A DNA stretch of 11,220 nucleotides, from assembly GCA_031285815.1 (NCBI GenBank), contig JAITVM010000317.1, positions 1 to 11,220 of the forward strand, given 5' to 3'. The notes below the pieces were generated by a model, which was given only the letters and a program-made list of their open reading frames with translations, was not told where the DNA came from and did not search any database. Below, in pieces: positions 1 to 7,129 of this stretch (within the stretch, counting starts at the first letter, position 1; each line of letters starts with the position of its first letter). The position numbers were made by a program, and so were the translations under genes. Source of the stretch: Clostridiales bacterium. GTDB taxonomy: Bacteria > Bacillota > Clostridia > Lachnospirales > JAITVM01.

Positions 1-1980
1 CTTTGGATAGAGCTATATAAAGGGATGCTGGGGAATGTGTCCGGCAATAATGTAAAAGAGGTTTTTAATATAGAAGAAAAAGAGCTTATTATTTTGGCTT
101 CCCCAGACAATAACGAAAATTTGACGGGCTATAGCCTTATTTCTGACATTGGGGCTTATAGCTATGAGGGGATCGAGGCCTCTTATTATATAGACAAAAA
201 AATTCAAGTATTATTAAAGAATAATGAAATAATTGCTGTTGTTGGGGTTATAGATGAAAACCCTGTCATCGAAAATTGTTTTATAGTCCAAAACACAGGG
301 CAAGAAATTACTATTTTTTCAGGCGGGGTTGAAAGGACATACCTGTTTAATAATAGCGGCGGCGATTTAGCAAATAAAATTTGTGATCTGCGCATCCATG
401 AGGATGGGGCGGAAATTACAAATTTATATGAAGAGGCAATAACCGGGAAAATTTTAAAGGTTACGGGGGCGGTTGCGGAATTTGAGGGGGTAGGCACAAA
501 AAAATTAGCCCAAAGGGCCAAGGTATACTCTACAGCCGATGGGGATGTAACCTGGAAGGGGCCATCCAGCTTAATTGTTGGGTCAGATATTGCATATTAT
601 TTTATGAATGGGGATGAAATACGGGCGGCCGTAATCATAAAAAACCAAATACCGGAAAATATCCGGGTTGCAATATCTAATACAGGATATACCTCCCTTT
701 ACCACGATACAGTTGAAATTACTTCTGAAGAAGGGTTCTCAGCCTTTTTAGGCGGCGATGAAAGCTATTATGGCCCTGGCGAAATATATAGCCCGGTATT
801 GGATAATGGCGGGCGCGTTTTTATTAAGCCAAGCGTGGGGGGCAAAATAATAATTAATTCAATAAGGAGAAACTGGCCGGGGGGGGCGGCCCCTGCGTAT
901 CGCGGTACGGTAGAGGTTTCAAAAGAAGGGGGGAAATATGTTATAGTAAACGAAGCCCCGTTTGAAGAATACCTTTACGCGGTTATCCCCAGCGAAATGC
1001 CAACCTCATTTGGGCTGGAGGCGGCTAAAGTGCAAGCCGTTACCGCAAGGAGCTATGCGCATAACCAATTTTTAGAGAATAAATACCATGAATATGGGGC
1101 CAACATAGATGATTCTGTTAACAGCCAGGTTTATAATAATATTCCGGAAAACGAATCCTCGGTTATAGCTGTTGATGAAACAAATGGGGTTTTTATAACC
1201 CACCAGGGCAAGGTTGTGTCCGCTAATTTTTTCTCAACATCGGCCGGCTACACTGCAAACAGCGGTGAAATTTGGGCCGATGCCACAACGAAACAGTTCC
1301 CTGGGGATACACCCCCTTACCTAACGGCTGCGGGGCAATTTGAAGGGGCTGGGTTTGGCGATTTAAGCATTGAAGAAAACGCAATTAAGTTTTTTAAAGA
1401 CCCGGATGTAGAATGCTTTGAAAAGGGTGCCCCTTGGTTTAGGTGGAATGTTGAAATGACAGCCGAAGAAATTTCTAATAGCGTAAACAGTAATTTAGCG
1501 GCGCGTTATAAAGCCAACCCCAGTTTAATTAAAACCCTTCAAGAGGATGGGTATTACCGGACCAAAGGTATTGAGTCGGTTGGCAAAATTACTAATATGC
1601 AAGTTATTAAACGTGGCGAGGCAGGCAATATAATGCAGTTAAAATTAAGCGGCACAGAAGCGTCCATTATGGTCTACACTGAGTACAATATACGTATGCT
1701 TTTAAAACCTTCAAGCCCGGGTAAAGAAATTACCCTAAACCTTGACGGCGGCGATATAGTAGAAAATTATTCGCTAATGCCAAGCAGTTTTTTTGTGTTT
1801 GATAAATATGTAGATGCAGATGGCAATTTAACCAGGGTTGTTTTTTATGGCGGCGGCAACGGCCATGGCGTTGGTATGAGCCAGACTGGCGTGAGGGCTT
1901 TAATTGGGCTCGGCTACGATTTTGAAAGCATCATTAAACATTATTTTGCAGGCGTCGAGCTTTCTGCAATATCTGGGTAG
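1..1980 (+). CDS. SpoIID/LytB-domain cell-wall protein, 5'-truncated by window edge
   Basis: The reading frame is open from base 1, so the first ATG (25) is probably internal and the true start and signal peptide lie outside the window. At least 659 residues are visible. Counting from that ATG, residues 1-290 are a beta-rich region I do not recognise. The SpoIID domain follows: a PFEEYLYAVIPSEMP block around 312-326, with E324 matching the catalytic glutamate of SpoIID lytic transglycosylases, then KVQAVTARSYA, an FSTSAGYT block, and the C-terminal signature GHGVGMSQTG at 613-622. Family members cleave or bind denuded peptidoglycan glycan strands during engulfment (SpoIID) or modify amidases (LytB). 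The length far exceeds classical SpoIID (about 340 residues), and I see no Cys near the zinc-site region described for clostridial SpoIID. It is therefore more likely a LytB-like paralogue on the outer surface. The gene converges on the next gene, with 9 bases between stops and no clear terminator. Confidence 0.9.
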   Translation, partial: LWIELYKGMLGNVSGNNVKEVFNIEEKELIILASPDNNENLTGYSLISDIGAYSYEGIEASYYIDKKIQVLLKNNEIIAVVGVIDENPVIENCFIVQNTGQEITIFSGGVERTYLFNNSGGDLANKICDLRIHEDGAEITNLYEEAITGKILKVTGAVAEFEGVGTKKLAQRAKVYSTADGDVTWKGPSSLIVGSDIAYYFMNGDEIRAAVIIKNQIPENIRVAISNTGYTSLYHDTVEITSEEGFSAFLGGDESYYGPGEIYSPVLDNGGRVFIKPSVGGKIIINSIRRNWPGGAAPAYRGTVEVSKEGGKYVIVNEAPFEEYLYAVIPSEMPTSFGLEAAKVQAVTARSYAHNQFLENKYHEYGANIDDSVNSQVYNNIPENESSVIAVDETNGVFITHQGKVVSANFFSTSAGYTANSGEIWADATTKQFPGDTPPYLTAAGQFEGAGFGDLSIEENAIKFFKDPDVECFEKGAPWFRWNVEMTAEEISNSVNSNLAARYKANPSLIKTLQEDGYYRTKGIESVGKITNMQVIKRGEAGNIMQLKLSGTEASIMVYTEYNIRMLLKPSSPGKEITLNLDGGDIVENYSLMPSSFFVFDKYVDADGNLTRVVFYGGGNGHGVGMSQTGVRALIGLGYDFESIIKHYFAGVELSAISG

Positions 1981-1989
1981 CTGCTGAAA

Positions 1990-2787
1990 TTAAATAAAAA
2001 TATAGATTAAACTAAAAACTAAAAGGTGTAGCGGGTAATATATATAGAATAAATATTTCGGGCCAGTGCCCCTTTTGTTGTTATAAAAATAAATAAAAAA
2101 TAATGAAACGTTAGCGGCGGCTATTAGCAGTATGTCCACCGGGTTTATACTTAAGCTGCCGGAATTAGTATTGATTGGGAAATAGATCAAACAGGTGGTT
2201 AATAATATTATAGCCATCTGTTTATTTTTTGTTTTGGCCAAGTAAATCAGAAATGGCAATAACGCGCCCAAAAAACCATAATCTGTACTTATTATTGAGT
2301 CAAGGCTTTCAACAAGGCCCGTGTTTATAAGAAAGCCGCTTAATAGCATGCCCGGTTCGCAAAGGAGCAGGGTAAGGAATATTAAAACAGAGCCCAATAA
2401 TTTTTTTACAAAGCCCCCTCCATAAGCATACTTTTCATTAGTGCCCAAAAAGGTTTTTTCATATATAAATACGCAAATAGCGGACGCCAAAAATGTAAAC
2501 ATAACGCTTAAGTGGTTTGATATTAGTACGATAGTGCTGCTATAATAATTTGCAAAATGAAAATACATGCTAAATGGGGCGATTGTTATTATGGAAAACA
2601 AGGACATCCTCAAAATATATTTTTTTATATCTTTGGTATGGATAAGCCCAATGCCTACACAAAATGCAAATATCGGGAAACTAACCCGGCCGATAACCCT
2701 AAAGAAAAATGGCAAACCGAAAATCGCGCCCATGTGGTCTATAGTCATAAATATCAAAGCAATTACCTTTAACACAAATGTATTCAA
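1990..2787 (-). CDS. TraX-family integral membrane protein
   Basis: This 265-residue protein is very hydrophobic, with roughly seven to eight predicted membrane segments. TraX-family hallmarks are visible: LKVIALIFMTIDHMG at the N-terminus (D17, H18), RVIGRVSFPIFAF at about 30-42, and a C-terminal IYYPLHLLVF. F-plasmid TraX N-acetylates pilin. Chromosomal Firmicute members are common, and their substrate is unknown, so an acyl-transfer role here is inference only. The start is TTG at 2787. It is supported by a GAAAGAAGG ribosome site 7 bases upstream and by the immediate start of the conserved N-terminal motif. There are no conjugation genes around it, so the family name should not be read as evidence of a transfer element. 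It faces the SpoIID/LytB gene tail to tail. Confidence 0.88.
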   Translation of the reverse strand: MNTFVLKVIALIFMTIDHMGAIFGLPFFFRVIGRVSFPIFAFCVGIGLIHTKDIKKYILRMSLFSIITIAPFSMYFHFANYYSSTIVLISNHLSVMFTFLASAICVFIYEKTFLGTNEKYAYGGGFVKKLLGSVLIFLTLLLCEPGMLLSGFLINTGLVESLDSIISTDYGFLGALLPFLIYLAKTKNKQMAIILLTTCLIYFPINTNSGSLSINPVDILLIAAANVSLFFIYFYNNKRGTGPKYLFYIYYPLHLLVFSLIYIFI

Positions 2788-2826
2788 AAAAAAACCTTCT
2801 TTCGAAAAGGATTAGAAACACTTTAA

Positions 2827-2855
2827 ATTATACATTTTATCTTTAAATTAATCAA
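2827..2855 (-). promoter_or_regulatory. Probable sigma-A promoter of the TraX-family gene
   Basis: On the minus strand a perfect TATAAT (2832-2827) lies 17 bases downstream of TTGATT (2855-2850). Transcription would start near 2820, giving a leader of about 33 bases to the TTG start. The hexamers and spacing are seen directly; activity is inferred. Confidence 0.6.
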
Positions 2856-2886
2856 ATCAAAATAGGTGCATTGCAACTTTAGCGTA

Positions 2887-2915
2887 TTGAATTTATGTGA
2901 CGACCATGCCATAAT
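2887..2915 (+). promoter_or_regulatory. Probable sigma-A promoter of the C39-peptidase/NMP-kinase unit
   Basis: TTGAAT (2887-2892) and CATAAT (2910-2915) are separated by 17 bases. Transcription would start near 2922, about 40 bases before the ATG at 2964. The promoter is divergent from that of the TraX-family gene, and the two cores are about 30 bases apart. Confidence 0.5.
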
Positions 2916-2963
2916 GGGTATTAGAAAATTATATTAACGTAGCGGTATAGATGGGAGGGGCCA

Positions 2964-3743
2964 ATGAGGGTAATTGTTTTGATATGTATTGCCTTTATTA
3001 CACTAAAAATAAATGTTTATGCAGAAGAAAAAGTTTTGCTGGATGTACCTTCTTATAACCAAAGGGAATTGGGGCTATGGACAGGTTGTGAAATTGTATC
3101 TGTTGCAATGGTTTTAAATTATGAATTTTCTGTTGACGCTATATTTCTGGCCGAAACAATGCCGAAGTCCCCAGACCCGAATAAAGGGTATGTTGGGGAC
3201 CCGTATTCCAAAACAGGGTTTACTATTTTCCCTACAGCTTTGGAGGGGGTTATAGAAATGTATGCCCCGGTTTATAATATGTCAGGCTGCACTATAGATG
3301 GTTTGAAAGGGCAGCTAAGGCTTGGCATGCCTGTAGCGGTATGGGTTAACGGGCTTGGGTTTAATGTCCACTGCATTGCCCTAACAGGGTATGATAGTGA
3401 AGGGTTTTATTATAATGACCCATGGACCGGCGAAAAAAATGTACATATAGGTTTTGGCACATTTGAAGATATGTGGGGCAAGGCGATTTATGACGAGTCT
3501 ACAGGGTACCCATACAGCGGCAGGAAAGCCATAAGCTATTATAAAAGTGGGGGCGGGGAAGGGCTTTCCCCGGAAGGTAACGGCGAAGGGCTGGTGCCAG
3601 AAAAAAGCGGGCTGGAAAAAAATCAATTAAAAATAAACGGGTTAGATGCAGAGGAATTGAAAGCAGATGAATTAGAAAAGAATGCGCCGGAAATAATTAG
3701 TGGGCTTGTAAAATATATCCCAGTTTTAAGGGCTTTAGCCTAA
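2964..3743 (+). CDS. Secreted C39-like cysteine peptidase (Peptidase_C39_2 type)
   Basis: This is a 259-residue protein with a signal peptide at residues 1-20 (hydrophobic core VIVLICIAFITL, then VYA-EE). The fold is recognised by a papain-like order of motifs: TGCEIVSVAMVL with the candidate nucleophile C42, then NVHCIALTGYD with H136, then YYNDPWTG with N151/D152 as third triad residue. It would therefore be an exported C39-type cysteine hydrolase, of the double-glycine-peptidase superfamily but without the ABC transporter modules of bacteriocin exporters. The substrate is unknown. Residues from about 190 to the end form a Gly/Glu/Lys-rich, probably disordered tail with two related EGL(S/V)PE segments. 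The ribosome site GGGAGGGG ends 3 bases before the ATG. The NMP-kinase-like gene begins 33 bases downstream with no terminator between, so the two are likely co-transcribed. Confidence 0.85.
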   Translation: MRVIVLICIAFITLKINVYAEEKVLLDVPSYNQRELGLWTGCEIVSVAMVLNYEFSVDAIFLAETMPKSPDPNKGYVGDPYSKTGFTIFPTALEGVIEMYAPVYNMSGCTIDGLKGQLRLGMPVAVWVNGLGFNVHCIALTGYDSEGFYYNDPWTGEKNVHIGFGTFEDMWGKAIYDESTGYPYSGRKAISYYKSGGGEGLSPEGNGEGLVPEKSGLEKNQLKINGLDAEELKADELEKNAPEIISGLVKYIPVLRALA

Positions 3744-3776
3744 AACATAATAAAGTTATAATGAGGAGGAGCTATT

Positions 3777-4502
3777 ATGCATGGAGAGGGTTTAATTTTA
3801 GGTAAGTGGAATTTTATATTTTTATTGGGCGAATCAGGCGGCGGCAAAGGCACGTTAGTCAAAAATATCAAGGATTTTTGGATGCCGGGTTTGAAATGTA
3901 CGAGTATGGGCGATATTTTCAGGGAAAAATCGAAAACAGATGAAACCATTAAAACGTTGACAGAACAAGGCGTATTAATTGACGACGATATTACGATGGC
4001 TATTTTTCAAGAGTTTGCACTGGCAAATACCCCCGGTTTAATTGATGGCTTCCCAAGGAAGCGCAGCCAAGTTTTGCAGGCAATAAAGTTTATAAAAGAA
4101 GAAGGCTGGCGGGTATTGGTTTTAGATTTAAAATGTGATATAGAAGTTATTATTGAAAGGCTGCTTGCCAGGGGCCGTGCAGATGATAGGCTTGACATAA
4201 TGTATAAGCGTAATTTAGACCATAGGACACTGCACCCAAAGGTAATTAAAGAAATAAGGACTAGGCCCGATTTATTTGATATAGTAACCTTAGATGGCAA
4301 TAAATCATCAGATTATGTATTTACAGAATTTTTAATTTCGTTATTGAGGGAAGTCGAATTATTATATTTATATGACCTGAAAGATTTCTCAGCCAATTTT
4401 TCTGTTATGCAGTCAGAAACAACTGTTGATAATGCGCTTAACCGCGGGCTTTCTGAAATGCTTATTAAAATCCAAAAAGCAATTAACGAGTCTGATTTAT
4501 AG
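3777..4502 (+). CDS. Divergent adenylate-kinase-family nucleoside monophosphate kinase
   Basis: This 241-residue protein has the adenylate kinase motif series. They are the P-loop GESGGGKGT (18-26), the NMP-binding SMGDIFR (43-49), GVLIDDD (65-71), DGFPR (90-94), and RLLARGRADDR (128-138) at the LID. The LID is the short type, with no zinc-binding cysteines. These residues support phosphoryl transfer from a nucleoside triphosphate to a monophosphate; which NMP it uses cannot be told. It differs from canonical Adk (about 215 residues) in a 10-residue N-terminal extension and about 50 extra C-terminal residues after the core. The tail begins LREVELLYLYDL and is predicted helical. A canonical adk normally sits in the ribosomal-protein/secY cluster, so this is probably a paralogue. 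The start is fixed by AGGAGG 7 bases before the ATG. It follows the C39-like gene by 33 bases and ends before a strong terminator. Confidence 0.83.
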   Translation: MHGEGLILGKWNFIFLLGESGGGKGTLVKNIKDFWMPGLKCTSMGDIFREKSKTDETIKTLTEQGVLIDDDITMAIFQEFALANTPGLIDGFPRKRSQVLQAIKFIKEEGWRVLVLDLKCDIEVIIERLLARGRADDRLDIMYKRNLDHRTLHPKVIKEIRTRPDLFDIVTLDGNKSSDYVFTEFLISLLREVELLYLYDLKDFSANFSVMQSETTVDNALNRGLSEMLIKIQKAINESDL

Positions 4503-4550
4503 GGTGGTATTTGATTGTGGCTTGCTAGTTAAGCCAAGCGGAATTGTTAA

Positions 4551-4596
4551 AAAACTTCCCCATGCCTTAAATATAACAAAGGGCAGGGGAAGTTTT
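4551..4596. terminator. Strong bidirectional intrinsic terminator between convergent genes
   Basis: A perfect 11-bp stem (AAAACTTCCCC 4551-4561 with GGGGAAGTTTT 4586-4596) is extended by TGCC/GGCA after a one-base bulge (4562), with a loop of about 16 bases. On the plus strand the stem ends in a TTTT run. On the minus strand it is followed by a run of six T (4554-4549). It can therefore stop both the kinase gene (+) and the stalk-domain gene (-). A smaller hairpin (TGGCTT/AAGCCA, 4518-4536) lies between the kinase stop and this element, without its own T tract. Confidence 0.85.
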
Positions 4597-4609
4597 GTGT
4601 AAAATAGTT

Positions 4610-5980
4610 TTACCTGATGGTTATTCTAGACAGGCCAATGCCCCCAAACCTGCCGTTATAAACAATAGCATATGACCGCTGTACACCGAGGTGGTCTGTG
4701 TATGTTATGCCTGTAGACGGTATTGTTTCCGGGACATTGGATTGAACGGACAATAAATCATTCGGTGTTAAGCTTGCTAGCTCCCTAACTATATTTGTGC
4801 TTGTAAATGTATCTGAGTTTCCGTCGTAAGATAGCTCATGGATTTTTAAATTTGTAAATGGCTCATTTGACCAAAAAAGGCTAACTTCGCTATATTGGCC
4901 GCTACTTACGGTAACGGGGGTTATATTTTGGAACTGCGTTTTGATTTGGCTGTTATCTTCAGTAAAAACTAAAGCGCCATCAATATCTGCCCGGTTTGCT
5001 ATTGCGCCTTCATCTTGTATAAATACGGTACGGGTATTGGCTGACCATGCTACATGTGCGCCAATATTTTCGGCAACAAAGCGCATTGGCAAAAGAGACC
5101 TGTTATCCCTAACAACCGGTTTTGTGTCGAGGGTTACAGCTACATTATTTATATATGCAACCTGGCTGTCCAGTGTAAACCTAATGGTTGTTGTACCGCT
5201 TACAACTGTTGCTTGGCGTGTAGCGCCTTCCCATAAAACTTCAGCGCCTAAATTTTCAGATATTGCCCTTATTGGGACTAATAAGCGGTTATCCAAAATG
5301 ATTGGGTTTGTATCGCTTGGTAAGTTTAAATTATTAATTATAATGTGTACATGAGGGGTTGTAGTACCAAGCCTTAATGCCGACCTTACCTCGCTTCTGG
5401 CTGAAGCCAGGTTAGTGTCAAAGTTCATTTTATTTATTGGGTATGCGGTGCTGTCAAGCAGTGTAATATCTTCCAGTACAGAGGTGCCAAGGTTTCTGCC
5501 ATTTATACGGTTATTAAACGCCCTTCCGTCATTATAAACCGTATCCTTTAATAACTTGTCATTGTCAATATATAGCCTTGAATATTTAATTTCGCCAACA
5601 TTGCTGCCTTCCAAAACGCTTGGTATTTTATTTTGGTTTGTAAATAATTTATAATATCCATCTAAATAGCCTATTTTTTCGAATTGGCCTTCGACTGCAC
5701 CATAAACTTCACAAATAGAGCCACTATTTTGGCTTTTATTCACAAATATTTCCGGAACAGAATCTCCATTTATGTCATAAAAATTTATGCCCTCAATAAA
5801 GCTAAACGAGCTGTATTCGCTTTGTGCTGAATTATATAATTCCCGGCTTTCTTGTTCGGTATAATGTAATGTCACGTTTTTTTTCAAAAAATCGTTAATT
5901 TGGCTGCTGTATGCACTTGAAGCGCTAACCGCCATTGTGCCTGTTGCGATAAACGTTGCTAAAGCTATCAAAAATTTCAA
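4610..5980 (-). CDS. Secreted copper-amine-oxidase-type stalk-domain protein
   Basis: I place the start at TTG 5980, giving 456 residues. GGGGG lies 7 bases upstream (5992-5988), and the protein then begins with a clean signal peptide, MKFLIALATFIATGTMAVSAS. The GTG at 6019 would add 13 residues but has no ribosome site. Residues about 25-200 are a domain containing DINGDSVPE (69-77), like the acidic calcium-type loops of FG-GAP-like surface proteins. Residues about 211-322 match the Cu_amine_oxidN1 stalk domain, with two similar units: NRLLVPIRAISENLGAEV..W and NRSLLPMRFVAENIGAHV..W. The last 130 residues are beta-rich and unassigned. Despite its name this domain carries no oxidase activity; it is a wall-associated scaffold common in Clostridia and Paenibacilli. 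The role here is unknown. It may be co-transcribed with the 77-residue membrane protein upstream. Confidence 0.85.
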   Translation of the reverse strand: MKFLIALATFIATGTMAVSASSAYSSQINDFLKKNVTLHYTEQESRELYNSAQSEYSSFSFIEGINFYDINGDSVPEIFVNKSQNSGSICEVYGAVEGQFEKIGYLDGYYKLFTNQNKIPSVLEGSNVGEIKYSRLYIDNDKLLKDTVYNDGRAFNNRINGRNLGTSVLEDITLLDSTAYPINKMNFDTNLASARSEVRSALRLGTTTPHVHIIINNLNLPSDTNPIILDNRLLVPIRAISENLGAEVLWEGATRQATVVSGTTTIRFTLDSQVAYINNVAVTLDTKPVVRDNRSLLPMRFVAENIGAHVAWSANTRTVFIQDEGAIANRADIDGALVFTEDNSQIKTQFQNITPVTVSSGQYSEVSLFWSNEPFTNLKIHELSYDGNSDTFTSTNIVRELASLTPNDLLSVQSNVPETIPSTGITYTDHLGVQRSYAIVYNGRFGGIGLSRITIR

Positions 5981-6002
5981 AACAATACCCCCTAATATAA
6001 CT

Positions 6003-6052
6003 GTTATAGTTTTGGGCACAAGAAAAAAATTTGCCCTATAACATTATAATGT
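6003..6052 (-). promoter_or_regulatory. Promoter/leader region of the stalk-domain gene with nested inverted repeats
   Basis: A 12-bp perfect palindrome ACATTATAATGT (6041-6052) contains TATAAT on both strands. On the minus strand the -10 would be 6048-6043, with a start near 6036. No good -35 is visible (CATAAA at 6071-6066). Overlapping it is a larger inverted repeat: GTTATAG (6003-6009) with CTATAAC (6036-6042), and inside it GGCA (6015-6018) with TGCC (6032-6035). The T-rich minus-strand loop is 13 bases, and there is a 5-base one-sided bulge. It could be an operator or a leader hairpin. The sequence symmetry is certain; the function is inferred. Confidence 0.4.
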
Positions 6053-6076
6053 GATTAACTAACGTTTTATGTGCCA

Positions 6077-6310
6077 CTATGAGCCGAACCTTTCCAACCA
6101 AGTTTGTAATAAATCTTTGCTTTGGACTTGCTGCCAAACGTCGACATCTATCTGTATAAGCAAGTAATTAATTATGTACACAACAAGTAAAGCGAAAAAG
6201 ATATATGGGAACCAAGACCTCAAATTTGGGTGCTTTGACCAATCATGCTTAATTACAAAATAAATTAAAATGCAAGCAAATACCACCGAAAAAAGCTCGT
6301 TATTATTCAT
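6077..6310 (-). CDS. Small two-helix membrane protein of unknown function
   Basis: This 77-residue protein has an ATG start at 6310 and a good ribosome site, AGGTGAT, about 5 bases upstream. Two hydrophobic segments, roughly residues 6-20 (LFSVVFACILIYFVI) and 33-52 (WFPYIFFALLVVYIINYLLI), are separated by a short polar loop rich in His, Lys and Trp. A hydrophilic C-terminal tail follows (DVDVWQQVQ...). I do not recognise a family. The strong ribosome site, plausible topology and same-strand position 96 bases upstream of the stalk-domain gene argue that it is a real gene rather than a chance ORF. No terminator lies between them, but the stalk-domain gene may also have its own -10. Confidence 0.65.
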   Translation of the reverse strand: MNNNELFSVVFACILIYFVIKHDWSKHPNLRSWFPYIFFALLVVYIINYLLIQIDVDVWQQVQSKDLLQTWLERFGS

Positions 6311-6625
6311 TACCTATCACCTTTCAAGACATAAGATAAAAAACCTGTTTAATTTAAAGCTATATAAAAATATTTACGAAAATTTTCATTTTTTGTAGGC
6401 GGCTAAAGGGAAATTATTTTGTATTGGGGTAAATTCGTTTGACATAGCTGCTTTCGCTATAATGAAATATTTTACACTACTTTTATAAGCAAGTAAACTT
6501 TTATTCTAAATAAAGTAAAATCTTATTCTAAAATAACTTTTATAAATAAGTAACCAAAATTCCCTTCAGCTATTTTCAATTTCATGTCTATATAGTAAAA
6601 TTAAAAATGTAAAGGAGAGGTTATA
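6311..6625. other. AT-rich divergent intergenic region
   Basis: These 315 bases lie between the minus-strand small membrane protein and the plus-strand DsbA-family gene. I see no ORF or RNA gene. It holds the ribosome site of the minus gene, a TTGACA (6439-6444) and a TATAAT (6458-6463) only 13 bases apart, and a dyad ATAGC/GCTAT (6444-6448, 6456-6460) in that spacer. Further on are the AT-rich imperfect repeats at 6479-6553 and a possible -10, TATAGT, at 6591-6596 near the downstream gene. No promoter for the minus gene is convincing. Confidence 0.6.
6479..6553 (+). repeat. Imperfect AT-rich direct repeats upstream of the DsbA-family gene
   Basis: ACTTTTATAAGCAAGTAA (6479-6496) recurs as ACTTTTATAAATAAGTAA (6536-6553), identical at 16 of 18 bases. 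Between them are two related units: ACTTTTATTCTAAATAAAG (from 6497) and ATCTTATTCTAAAATA (from 6520). Together they form four head-to-tail variants of an 16-23-base unit with no spacer. They are too short and irregular for a CRISPR array. Confidence 0.6.
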
Positions 6626-7129
6626 ATGAATAAATTGGAAGCCTTTTTTGATTATGCGTGCCCATATTGCCTCAGGGGCCATAATTATTTATTGGCTGTC
6701 ATGCCAAAATTTAAAAATATTGAGGTGGTTTGGCGGCCTTGCGAAGCGCACCCTAGGCCGGAAAAATATGGTTTGCACAGTGACCTTTGTGCTATGGGTA
6801 TGTATTATATATTGGAAAATAATGCTGACATAATGGCTTATCATGAAATAATGTATGATGCCGCTATTACAAAAAAACTAGACATCGAAAATTTGGGCCT
6901 TATTTCTGATTTGGTTTCGGGCCTTGTTGATAAAAAAGAATTTTATAATGCTATTAAATCCGGAAAATATAGCGGCTTACTTAAGGTAAATAATGAAACG
7001 GCATGGGGCATGCATAATTTTTCCGCTGTCCCGTCATTTGTTTTAAATGGTAGGGTGCTTGTTTCCGCCGAAGGCATTGGGGTTACTGAAGGCATGCTCG
7101 AAGGCTTTCTAAGAACAGCTTGCCAGTAA
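6626..7129 (+). CDS. DsbA-family thioredoxin-fold oxidoreductase, cytoplasmic
   Basis: This 167-residue protein has the DsbA-like thioredoxin fold. The N-terminal strand KLEAFFDY leads into the active-site CPYC (C12-C15), the same dipeptide as in glutaredoxins. The helical insert contains WRPCEAHPRPEKYGLHSDL, which matches a clostridial DsbA-family subgroup. The cis-proline loop is SAVPSF (P136), followed by the LNGR beta-hairpin and EGIGVTEGML. There is no signal peptide or lipobox, so it should act in the cytoplasm, unlike secreted DsbA. No DsbB partner is adjacent. Likely roles are thiol-disulfide exchange or a FrnE/isomerase-like reaction; the substrate is unknown. AAAGGAGAGG lies 5 bases before the ATG. 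The gene is complete and of ordinary length for the subgroup. Confidence 0.86.
   Translation: MNKLEAFFDYACPYCLRGHNYLLAVMPKFKNIEVVWRPCEAHPRPEKYGLHSDLCAMGMYYILENNADIMAYHEIMYDAAITKKLDIENLGLISDLVSGLVDKKEFYNAIKSGKYSGLLKVNNETAWGMHNFSAVPSFVLNGRVLVSAEGIGVTEGMLEGFLRTACQ

Noticed and set aside
204..521. Minus-strand open frame inside the SpoIID/LytB gene
   Set aside because: It is antisense to a well-supported coding sequence, with no ribosome site or protein family character.
1961..1989. Inverted repeat TTTCTGCA/TGCTGAAA at the end of the SpoIID/LytB gene, considered as a terminator
   Set aside because: One mismatch in 8 pairs, a 13-base loop and no T tract on either strand.
1990..2787. TraX as evidence of a conjugative element
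   Set aside because: Chromosomal TraX-family proteins are common in Firmicutes, and no relaxase, coupling protein or other transfer gene is nearby.
3757..3762. TATAAT just before the NMP-kinase ribosome site, considered as an internal promoter
   Set aside because: Transcription would start within or after the ribosome site, and no -35 is visible, so it is more likely chance AT-rich sequence.
6479..6553. CRISPR array interpretation of the AT-rich repeats
   Set aside because: Units are 16-23 bases, irregular, without constant spacers, and no cas genes are present.
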